A DNA stretch of 60,410 nt from Branchiostoma floridae (taxonomy: Eukaryota > Chordata > Leptocardii > Amphioxiformes > Branchiostomatidae), in assembly GCF_000003815.2 (NCBI RefSeq), contig NC_049979.1, positions 33,310,482-33,370,891 of the forward strand, read 5' to 3'. The translations under genes were made by a program, and so were the position numbers. The notes below the pieces were generated by a model that searched no databases, was not told where the DNA came from, and was given only the letters and a program-made list of their open reading frames with translations. Positions 31,471-41,300 of this stretch are shown piece after piece (position 1 is the first letter of the stretch; each line of letters begins with the position of its first letter).

Positions 31471-31820
31471 GAGAAACCTTACATTTCACATCTAACAGAC
31501 ACGGATATAACAAACACATAGGTTTACAGTAGAAAAAAAAAACAGAGGATTTTCTTCAAACTTTACACTTTATATTTGACAGACACGGCTATTACAAACA
31601 CACAGGGCCAGATTTTTTTTTTAAAAATGGATGATTTTCTCCAAACCTTACACTTTAAATCTTACAGACACGGCGTTTACAAACACACAGGTTCCGAGAT
31701 AAGAAAAAAGAATTTCCCCAAACCTTGCACTTTTTATCTTACATACTCGGCAATTACAAATACACAGGTCCAGTGATTTGCTCCAAACCTTTCATTTTCA
31801 ATCTTACGGACATGGATATT

Positions 31821-33804
31821 GAATGAATGAAGACCTTTATTGCACAATTTGCCCAACCGAGCTAAGTACAGGTCACAACAAGTCAGGATTTATACATATA
31901 AAAGTATCACAAATCTAGTCTAACACAAAAGTTCGGCTTCTTCTCGCTTCTTGGTAATAGTAGGTCTGTATGGGTTTCACTATTGTCGGTTTGTCAAAAC
32001 GCATGAGAAATATAAACTTGTCAGTGCTACTCATGTGTCTAAAATGAGGGAATCTACTTTCTATATAACTAAATAGAGTATTTCTATCATTCGCATACAT
32101 ATCGCAATCAACAGTGAAGTGCACTTCATCTTCTACCATGTTTGAGGTACAAAATTGGCAGACTCTTTGTTCTAGAGGAGTGCGGTTGTGCCTTCCTGAT
32201 TCAATTCGCAGTCGGTGGCAACTGATTCTTAGTTTAGCAATCATGGTAGTTCTATGCCGAATGTTTGTAATTTCCAAATACTGCTCTTCATTGTATGTGG
32301 ATTTCAGTAGTCTGTACGTTCGGAGTTTGTTTTTCGCACGTAAACCTTTATTATCATTATGAATGTTGGTTAGAAAATTCTGCAAATAAATATCCTTCAG
32401 TCGTTGGTGGATTGCAGAAATTAGGTGGGACATGTTTGGATCTGTTGACTTACGGGTTTGCCAAACAAAAGGGTAACCACACTCCTCCAAGGTTTTGCGA
32501 ACACCAGATGCCCAACATTTGGTACCTGATGAATCTAGATTAAGTTGACATAAGAGACCGTCTGCCTGCAGACTCTCAGCTGGCACATTCTGTTGAATTC
32601 TAATGAAATATTTGATGGCATTTAGAGAGGCATCCAGTTGGATAGGGTACCTCCCTAATTCAGCGCGTACAGCAAGGTTAGATGCAGTTTTTGGAACATT
32701 AAGTGAGTGTTTACAAAATTTCAAGTGCACTGTTTCAATAGGACAAGATTTAGGACTTTTGAATGAGCTCCAAATTTCAGATCCATATAACAAAATAGGT
32801 TTAACACAAGTGTCGAAGAGTTTGCTTTTAACTGATAATGGTGCGTCTGCTTTGTCTAATGATTGTCTAATTCCAAATAGAGCTTTCAATCCCTTGATGT
32901 ATCAATATTTGCTGTTGGCTTTGAATGTGCCAGCTGAGGATACAACAATACCTAGATAACAATAAGATGTTACTATTTCTAAAGCACTATTATCAAACAA
33001 AAAACTACAATCTTTCGGTAAGCGGCCTCCCTTTGTAAATACAATAACCTTTGTCTTTTTCAGGTTAACCTTCAGCTTCCAGGATTTACAATATTGTTCT
33101 AGTCTAATTAGGGATGACTGTAAACCTTGTTGGGATTCTGAGAAGATAACCAAGTCATCGGCATATAAAAGACATGGCACTTTCATGTTGTACAGAATAG
33201 GAGAATTGCTAGAAAAGTAATCAAATTCAGATACTATATCACTAATGAACAAATTAAACGATGTTGGACTCAGATTACAGCCTTGTCGAACCCCGCAGTT
33301 AGTTACAAATGTTTCGGTAAGACGATTGTTGGTTTTGATACAGTTATTAGTTTTGGAATAGATATCTTTTATGGTTGATAGGACGTTTCCTCCTATTCCA
33401 AGATTATTTAATTTGAACAGGAGACCCTCTCGCCAAACAGAGTCGAAAGCTTTGCTAAAATCAACAAAGCATGCGTAAAGACGTGAATTTTGACTGAGAT
33501 ATTTGCTTACTAAAGTAGTTAATACAAAAAGATTATCAGACGTTCTATAGTTTTTTTCTAAAACCGGCCTGTTGAGGTTTGAAAAGGCTGTTCTGTTCTT
33601 CATAGTTCACAAGACGAGTATTCAAAATGGAAGAGAATAATTTCCCCAGACAACTCATAATGGAGATACCCCGATAGCTGTCTGGGACTGAGGTATCACC
33701 TGACTTGTGTATTGGTACTATATGACTAAGTGACCATTCTTTGGAAAAGTATCCGTTTTGCAAAGATGAATTGAAGAGATGAAGCAGTGTTTTTTGTAGG
33801 ATTA
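31821..33804 (-). mobile_element. 5'-truncated LINE inserted in the satellite
   Basis: About 2 kb on the minus strand, from the start of the RT domain to the 3' tail (GCAATAAAGGTCTTCATTCA, then an ATTC end at 31821). It lies between satellite half-monomers GGATATT (left) and ATTACAAACGCACAGG (right), so it split one monomer at the TATTACAA motif. The 3' ATTC-type tail suggests a CR1/L2-type LINE; the clade is unresolved. Confidence 0.85.
31915..33763 (-). pseudogene. LINE reverse transcriptase, one frameshift and one stop
   Basis: Reads on the minus strand: IVPIHKSGD and SYRGISIMSCLGKLF (RT start, 33763-33600), FVDFSKAFDSV (motif A), GVRQGCNLSPTSFNLFISDI (motif B), LLYADDLVIFSES (motif C), then the thumb and a C-terminal region with ELGRYPIQL and the cysteine-rich ERVCQFC-like tail VCQFCTSNMVEDEVHFTVDC. 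The frame breaks twice: a single-base change in an A7 run near 33550-33556, and an in-frame TGA at 32902-32904. Apart from these two lesions the frame is open for about 620 codons, so it is a relatively young copy or carries sequencing errors. The endonuclease is absent. Confidence 0.85.
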
Positions 33805-34204
33805 ATTACAAACGCACAGGTCTCGATAGAAAAAAAGAGGATTTTCTCCAAATCCTGCATTTTACATCTTACAGACAAGGCTATTACAATTACACATGTT
33901 CCGAGAAAAAAATAGGAATTTCTCAAGACCTTGTAGTTTAAAACTTACAAAATCTACTATTACAGACACACAGGTATCGACAGAAAAAACATGACAGGAT
34001 TTTCTCCAAACATTGCACTATACATCTAACAGACACTGCTTTTACAAACACCCTGGTTCAGAGAAGAAAAAAAATCCTCTCCAAACCTTGTCTTTTAAAT
34101 CGTACAGACATGGTCATTACGAAGTCTCAGGTTTCCAAAAAAAAGGAGGATTTTCTCCAAACCTTATATTTCATATCTTACAAACACGTATATGACAAAC
34201 ACAA

Positions 34205-35652
34205 ACAAAAAATCAAGGTGGTGGATATAATATGGCGGAGCCCAATGGCGGCCATGAAAGGACGCGCGTCGCACGAGCTCTGTCTGTAGGTAAACTTCAG
34301 AGCGGTTACTAGTATTGTAGAGTGATTGATACAACTGATTTAGACTGTTTTCTTATAGACTACCTATACGCTATACTTTGGAATCGTTCATTTGTGTCAT
34401 ATCAACATGGGACAAGAGAAAAATGCCGAGGAGTGTACGGAGCCGATGCCGGAGCCAGAACCCAAGACAAAGAAGTACAGGACCAGGTCAGGAAACGCCA
34501 AGACGAAGCCGTGGAACACACCTACCAAAAATAGTCAGGAGTTCGAGCAATTCACAGACGACCACACGGACGCCTCCAAAACTAAGGTATGCAGTCTCAA
34601 ACTTCGTACAGCACCAGAACGCATACCTATGTGGATAGATGCCAACAAAGCCTATTTCAATGAATCGCGTGAAAGTGAAACTGGGTACAAGTTTACTTGA
34701 AAAAACAAACAAGGATATGCAGCTATCAGTCACAGACCCCTCCAAATCAGGAGACAGTATCAAAGTCCTAACCATCCATTTCTATCACACTGTCACTATC
34801 CTCTTGCACGGAAAAGGCTCGAAATGGTACGTTGAAAGTATTTTCCCGCAAGTGAAAGAAGCTGTCAATAAGCTAGTCTGTGAGTCCCTGAGACAAGATG
34901 GCGGACATGACAATAAACAATCAGCACCTGGAGGAACCGGAATATTAGACAACAACGTTGAAACAATGGAAACCAGTTCTGGCGACGAGGCGTTCGCCAT
35001 GACGGTAGCTGACAATGACTGCCAGGAAAACAATGGAAACCCAAGCCAAAGTACAACTCCGAAGTCTAATATGGCAGATCCAACAGAAGAAAAGGTAAAC
35101 AAGACAGACTACACAACACCAAAGTCTTTTACCTCTCCTACAATCCGCAAGGTACTTGGTGGCATTGAGAACATTATTTTGAGTCCATTTACTAAAGGAA
35201 AGAGCAAGGAAGACAGACAAAACGCTGGCCGAACGCGACCCAAGAGGCTCTGTAAACGCCGCCATAAGAGGCGAATTAGGAATGTTCCCTTTGTATATTG
35301 ACACACCAACACAACTTATGAAATACTGGCTTAGACTATGTACCCTACCAAATGATAGAATTGTAAAGAAGGTATATGACACAGCAGTTGAACAAGAACT
35401 AGATTGGATCATACATGTTCAGGACATTTTGTGCAGGAATGGTTTCCAAAGTGTTTGGTTAAACCCTGCCGTTGATGCCAAACACTTTGGAAACATATTC
35501 AAAGAACCTCTTAAAGACGCATTCCTCTCTGGATGGCGACAAGAAGTAAAGAGTTGTAACAAACTTAAAACTTATTCCCAAATCAAAAGTCAATTCACAC
35601 TTGAAAATTACCTTTCGTCAGTTCGTAATAAAGCTTTTGCTGTTAACATAAC
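34205..35652 (+). mobile_element. LINE with 5' end and ORF1 but no endonuclease or RT
   Basis: Starts within a satellite monomer after GACAAACAC. A GC-rich leader with two ATGGCGG words (34231-34255) precedes ORF1. ORF1 is followed directly by the C-terminal tail of ORF2, so the whole endonuclease-RT part is missing. The right end is cut by the LTR at 35653. It is either an internally deleted LINE or two truncated LINEs back to back. Confidence 0.6.
34407..35301 (+). pseudogene. LINE ORF1-like protein, frameshifted
   Basis: Starts MGQEKNAEECTEPMPEPEPK, charged and low-complexity, then SLKLRTAPERIPMWID. The first frame stops at 34698-34700; the +1 frame continues from the overlap through VLTIHFYHTVTILLHGKG and FPQVKEAVNKLV, an ordered region typical of ORF1 proteins of several LINEs, then a Ser/Thr/Asn-rich stretch and a basic end (RPKRLCKRRHKRRIR). 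No zinc knuckle is seen. The function would be RNA binding in the retrotransposition particle. The frameshift near 34690 makes this copy inactive. Confidence 0.5.
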
Positions 35653-35665
35653 TGTCACAAGATAG
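35268..35665 (+). pseudogene. LINE ORF2 C-terminal tail
   Basis: GELGMFPLYIDTPTQLMKYW, then LCTLPNDRIVKKVY, DILCRNGFQSVW and FLSGWRQEVKSCNKLKTYSQ match the segment after RT in LINE ORF2 proteins ('GELGR.PL...VK.W', 'W...I'). The element at 31915-32889 has the counterpart AELGRYPIQLDASLNAIKYF. Only about 125 residues remain; the final codons run into the LTR. Confidence 0.6.
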
Positions 35666-35826
35666 ACCGACGCTGTTGTTCCGATGTTGCTCTTTAATCC
35701 ATGAAACCTCTAAATCTACATAGCAGGACTTCACACTGCCGAACTCTCGTCTCCTCAACCCCTCCTCTCTGCTCATGCGCAGTTAGCCCTGGGCATGCCT
35801 AAAACTATTACAGTGACTCCGTCACA
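35653..35826 (-). mobile_element. Short LTR of a Ty3/gypsy-like element
   Basis: On the minus strand it runs TGTGACGGAGTCAC ... CTTGTGACA, with TGT/ACA ends, and contains ATTAAAG, a possible polyadenylation signal, near its end. It is preceded on the minus strand by a purine-rich GAAACGGGGGCAGA (35827-35840), the expected polypurine tract of a 3' LTR. No second LTR copy was found in the window, so it is a 3' LTR of a truncated element. Confidence 0.55.
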
Positions 35827-36186
35827 TCTGCCCCCGTTTCTTTGATTGATACACTCGTTACAATCATCACTACTCCAAGAAACATCCTTTTGCAGTGTGA
35901 GTCCTGTAGGCATGCATTTTACAGATATTAACATAACAAATTACTACCATTACCAAACTACTGCCATCAAACTTAAGTTCAAATGTCCGTTCAAAACGTC
36001 GGCGGCCTAGAATATCTAATACAAAGTTAAATGTCTACTAACTCAGAACTACGTTTTTTTCCCACAGGCAAAGTTACTCTAGTGTCCATATTCGTCAGTC
36101 CTTTTCCATGCAGTTACAATTTTCAAGTCCATATTCATCAGTCCTTTTCCTTGCTGTTTCCCCATATCGGTAGTGCTTTATGCAGG
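35827..36186 (-). other. 3' region between SRSF-like pseudogene and LTR
   Basis: No coding content. Contains a short direct repeat around CATATTC.TCAGTCCTTTTCC (36087-36110 and 36129-36150). The polypurine tract lies at its LTR end. Confidence 0.45.
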
Positions 36187-36640
36187 CTAAGACTTCACCA
36201 GTTTGATCTTACGACCATAGATTTCAGTCCCGTCAAGCTTACGCCGGGCATTCTCCATGTCTCGGTAGGTGACGAAATCCACAATCCCCTCATTCCTGTT
36301 CTACTTGTGCACATCAGCAAAGGTGACTTCTCCAGCTTGCCGCACGTAATCCTTCAAGTCCTGCCAGCTACAGCGACTGGACAAGTTCTCAACAATCAGA
36401 CGGTAGTTAGTGCGGACAGGCGGGCCATATCTTTTCCTGCTCTTCGGCCCCTGGCCGCCTCCATGGTTGTGGACGTCGCGATACCCTGGGCCAAAGCCAC
36501 GCTGGCTCTCTCCATACGATCTGCCACGACCATCGTAACTGTACTGGCTCGATCTGAATCCACGGCTGCTCCTGTCGTAGTCCCCGTCACGTCTGTAACC
36601 ACCGCGACCTCCTCCGTCACCATGGCGACCGAATGCTGGT
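36187..36640 (-). pseudogene. SR-protein (SRSF4/5/6-type) second RRM, pseudogene
   Basis: On the minus strand a Gly/Arg/Ser/Tyr-rich linker ([24 protein letters not shown]) leads into [20 protein letters not shown], then [20 protein letters not shown] and, after a TAG at 36301-36303, NEGIVDFVTYRDMENARRKL and DGTEIYGRKIKL, ending in TAG at 36187-36189. SWQDLKD is the invariant signature of the SR-protein pseudo-RRM, which binds GGA-type RNA and recruits splicing regulators. There are no introns and no RS domain. It reads in frame with the retropepsin fragment upstream, suggesting a captured cDNA in a retroelement rather than a normal gene. Confidence 0.75.
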
Positions 36641-36699
36641 CCGTTATTGGAGGCTATCCTCCCGTCTCCTGCGGATGTGGGTCCCTGACCGAACTTATG

Positions 36700-36838
36700 C
36701 GTTGGAGCTGTCTGTACCAGTCTGGCCAGGTTCGGGATGTCACGTCCGAGGATGACAGGTCTTGGTAGGTTTTGGCTCACTTTGGCCTTTACCGCATAGG
36801 TTGTATTCCCCACCTTGATAGCGACTTTTTTGGTCAAG
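36700..36838 (-). pseudogene. Retroelement aspartic protease fragment
   Basis: The minus strand reads [20 protein letters not shown], then [16 protein letters not shown]. The ILGRD end is the conserved C-terminal motif of Ty3/gypsy-type retropepsins. The DTG catalytic motif is missing, as the fragment starts downstream of it. It continues in the same open frame into the SRSF-like linker. Upstream, the frame runs into an unrelated interspersed repeat. Confidence 0.55.
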
Positions 36839-36839
36839 T

Positions 36840-37560
36840 TCGATAATGGGTCCTCTAGTGGCTGCCTAAGGTACTTCAGCAAAACTTTTAGATTATACAC
36901 TTCGTGTTCTGGACAGGCTGTGGTCATGATTTTTGAGTGGTAGATAGCCCTTCGGACAGAGAGTAAGTGCTTGTAAGTTTGGACCCCCTAGCGGCTTTTT
37001 GGGAACTGCAGGCACCGATTTCCTTTCAAACTTTGGACGAGAATAACTCAAGAATGTGTTGACGGATCATCAGGATTTTTGGTATGTAGATAGAATGAGT
37101 GATGACTTACACAATGTTATACTTATTATGCAAATCAGCAGATAATTTGCATGATTAATGAGGAATGTTCATAAATCCATTCCAACAGCATATAACTCAA
37201 GAATCTGTGTATGGATTTTCATGATATTTGGCATTTGAGTAGCGTTTGCAGAAAAGAAGTTTGTGTTCGAAAATAGTTGGCATATCATTTTCTGTTAGGA
37301 CGGTAGCGGGCCGAGTGTGTGCGTCCGTTTGTTTGTGTAATGCATAACTCGAGAAGCCTTAAAAGGATCCTGATAATATTTGGTAGGTGGGTAGGGGTCA
37401 GAACAACAAAGGTCGAGTATGATAGTGGGCCCCCTAGCGGCTTCCTAAGGTACTGCAGCAAAACTTCAATTTTTTTCATCTTGTGTTCTGAACATGCTGT
37501 GGTCGTGATTTTTGAGTGGTAGATAGCCTAAGTGACGACTTACGTAATGCAATGCTAATT
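36840..37560 (-). repeat. Lancelet-type interspersed repeat, inverted copies
   Basis: Two successive minus-strand copies of the end containing TTTTGCTGCAGTACCTTAGG and CCGCTAGGGGGCCC (36855-36990 and 37425-37520), separated by TTATGCAAATCAGC words and AAGAATCTGTGTATGGATTT. They flank the retropepsin fragment on its 5' side. Confidence 0.6.
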
Positions 37561-38384
37561 ATTCAAATCAACAGCTAATTTGCATAATTAATGAGGAAAG
37601 TACAGAAATCCACTGAATTCCATGATAGGACTTTCAAACTTGTTTGCATTGTTTTTGGCTGAAAGGTACTTTAGATAATAATCTACATGGAAAGATGCAT
37701 TTAGTTGTAATCAGTGGCCAATTAATAGGAATAAACTGTTTTCTATATACATAAAAAATTATATCATTTTGACCTATATCTATAGACACAGCCGTTACAC
37801 AGATGTTTTGCTGAAGGAGCTTGTGAGCTGGACGCTGTTACACTGGGGACAAAATCTCTGGAAGGCATGAAATTTTGATTGACCAGGCATGGTACCAGGT
37901 CATCTGTGATCACAGACTTGTTTTGGGGAGCATTTCTGGCTTTGTGAGGATCACAGTTCATGCTACTATTTAGTAATACATGAATAAGACCTTAACCTTA
38001 AAGTCTTAAATAAAGGCATGATTATTTGGCGAAGAGATCTGTTTGTCGAACTCTAGTTTTCTAATGACATGCCCTGCATATAGCGTAGATAGACAAAAAT
38101 CAATGGTTATGATCACAAGTAAATCTAGCACACCTTCACAAAAGACAAAAACATGTACATTCAATCTACTTATGTTATGTCGAGACTACATATCTTCGTA
38201 TTTAGGCCAATACATATGTAATGCTCGTTACCTGCCCTGTAATGTATTACCAATTGGACCGAAAATAATAAGTTGCCATTTTTTGGCTATGGTTAAAAGA
38301 GAAATTTTCCTAAACAACCTGGTAGTTTTCACCGAAAATAAAGCCGATTTATTTTTCGACCAAAAAAGGCAATTTTTACATTTC
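37561..38384. other. Unassigned DNA right of the LTR block
   Basis: No gene or known repeat recognised. Ends at the variant edge monomer that opens satellite block B. Confidence 0.4.
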
Positions 38385-41300
38385 AATGAGAACGAGTGTA
38401 TTACAAACACACAAGTTCGGAGAAAAAAAAAACGAACTATTTTCTCCAAACCTTACGCTTTACATGTTACAGACATTGTTATTAGAAACACACAGGTTCA
38501 GAGAAAAAAAGAGAGGATTTTCTCCAAACCCTGCATTTTACATCTTACAGACAAGACTGTTACAAACACACAGGTACCGAGAAAAAAAGTATTTTCCCAA
38601 AACCTTGCAGTTTTCATCTTACAGACACGGATATCTAAAACACACAGGTATCGAAAGAAAAAAAAATAAGCATTTTTTTTTCAAACATTTTACTTTAGTA
38701 CATCTTACAGACACGGCTATTACAAAAACAAAGGTACCGAGAAAAAAATTATTTTCTCCTAAGAATACATTTTCCATCTTACAGACACGACTATTACAAA
38801 GATCCAGGTTCCTCGAAAAAAAATATTTTCTCCAAACCTTACGTTACTTATTTTACAGACACTGCTTTTATAATTAAACAGATTCCGAGAGAAACAAAGG
38901 AATTTTTATTTTTAAATCTTGCAATTTACATCTTACAGACACGGTAATTACAAACACACAGGTTCTGAGAAAAAAACATAGGATTTTCTCAAAACCGTGC
39001 AGTATAAATCTTTCAGACACAGCTATTACAAACACTCATGTTCAGAGTAAAAAACATCTTACAAACACGGGTTTTTCAAACAAACAATTTCCCAAAAAAA
39101 AAAAAAGGAGATTTTTTTTCGGATTTTGCACTTTATTTATCACACACAGCTATTACAAACACACAGGTTACGAGAAAAAAAAGACGATTTTCTTTAAACC
39201 TTGCACTTAACATCTAACAGACTAGGCTGTTACAAACACACAGATTTTGAGATAAAAAAATGAAATTTTCACAAAACCCTGCATTTTACATCTTACAGAC
39301 TCGGCTATTCCAAAGACCCAAGTTCCGAGAAAAAAGGCAGGATTTTTCAAAATCTAACAACTGACATCTTACAGACACGGTAATTACAAACACACAGGTT
39401 CTGAGAAAAACAAAGGATTTTCTGAAAACCGTCCAGTATAAATTTTTCAGACACAGCTATTACAAACACACAGGTTCAGAGTAAATAAAACATCTTACAA
39501 ACACGGGTTTTTCAAACAATTTCAAAAAAAAAAAGAGAATTTTTGTCAGATTTTGCACTTTACTTATCACACACACAGCTATTACAAACACACAGGTTAC
39601 TAGAAAGAAATACGATTCCATTTCATATTTTACAGACACTGCTTTTACAATTATACAGGTTCCGAGAGAAACAAAGGAGGATTTTTTTCTAAATATTGCA
39701 CTTTACATCTTACAGACACGGCTATAACAAACAGAAAGATTCTGAGACAGAAATAAAAAAAGGATTCTGTCAAAACCTTGCAGTTTAAATCTTTCAGACA
39801 CGGCTATTAGAAACAAACAGGTATTAGGAGAGAAAAAAAAAGATGATTATTTTTTTAAATCTTGCACTTTATAACTTAAAGACACGTCTATTACAAACAC
39901 ACGGATTACGAGAAAAAAGGGGGATTTTCTTCAAACCTTACATTTCATATTTTAAAGACAATGCTTTTACAAACACACAGGTTCCGAGAGAAACAATTTT
40001 TTTTTTTCAAACCTTGCACTTAACATCTTTCAGACACGGCTATTACAAGCACACAGGTATCCTGATTCTTAAAAGAATTATATTTTTTTTCAAATCTTGC
40101 TCCTAATTTCATTTTACAAACACAGCGTTTTCAAACACACAGGTTCCGAGGGGAAAAACGGAGAATTTTTTTTCAAATCTTGCACTTTACAAATTAAAGA
40201 CACGGCTATTACAAACACACAGATTACGAGAAAAAAAAGGCATTTTCTTTAAACCTTGCACTTTACATCTTACAGACACGGTTATCAAAAACACACAGGT
40301 ATCGAGAGAGAAAAAAAATAAGCATTTTTTTCAAACCTTTTACTTTAGTACATCTTACAGACGCGGCTATTACAAAAACACAGGTACCTAGAAAAAAAAA
40401 TGATTTTCTCCTAAAAACACATTTTCCATCTTACAGACACGACTATTACAAAGATCCGGGTTCCTCGAAAAAAAATATTTTCTCCCAACCTAACCTTGTA
40501 CTTTACAAACGAGGTTCTTTTGAAAAAAAAAATCGGATTTTCTCAAAACTTTGCACTTGACATCTTTCAGACACGGCTATAACAAGCACACAGGTATCCT
40601 GATGTTTAAAAAAAAATTAGTTATTTTTTCCAAATCTTGCTCCTAATTACATTTTCGAAAAACAGCGTTTTTAAACACACAGGTTCAGAATTTAAAAAAA
40701 ATTAAAAAACACGGCTTTTACAAACAAACATTTTTCAAAAGAAAAAAAGGAGAATTTTTTCGGATTTTGCACTTTATATATTACACACACAGCTAATACA
40801 AACACACAGGTTACGAGGGAAATTTTTCGATTTTCTTTAAACCTTGCACTTAACATCTAACAGACTAGGCTGTTACAAACACACAGGTTTCGAGATAAAA
40901 AAAAAATGAGATTTTCTGCAAAACCCTGCATTTTACATCTTACGGACACGGCTATTCCAAAGACCCAAGTTCCGAGAAAAAAGGTAGGGATTTTTCCAAA
41001 TCTAACAACTTACATCTTACAGACACGGATATTTGCAAACACAGAGGTTCAGAGTAAAACCTTACATTTCATATTTTACAGACACTGCTTTTAACAATTA
41101 TACAGGGTTCCGAGAGAAACAAAGAAGGTTTGTTTTTAAATCTTGCCCTTTAAGTCTTACGAGACCCGGCAAACAACCAGGATTTTGAGAGAGGAAACAA
41201 AAAAACAGCATTTTGGTCAAAACCTTGCAGTTTAAATCTTTNNNNNNNNNNNNNNNNNNNNNNNNNNNNNNNNNNNNNNNNNNNNNNNNNNNNNNNNNNN

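Larger units (their letters stand above)
28337..34204 (+). repeat. ~76-bp satellite array, block A (with insertions)
   Basis: Tandem monomers of about 75-80 bp. The consensus holds CATCTTACAGACACGGCTAT, TACAAACACACAGGTTCCGA, an A-rich run, GAGGATTTTCTCCAAACC and TTGCACTTTA. The block opens with a variant monomer in which the CTTACAGACACGGC part is replaced by AATGAGAACGAGT (28337-28349). Insertions: 28477-29090, 29290-29650, about 31335-31470 and 31821-33804. The consensus + strand has no stop codon in any frame, which explains the many spurious open frames. Confidence 0.9.

Noticed and set aside
36031-36768. A 245-codon plus-strand frame
   Set aside because: It is antisense to the retropepsin/SRSF-like frame, which shows clear homology; the plus frame has no recognisable domain.
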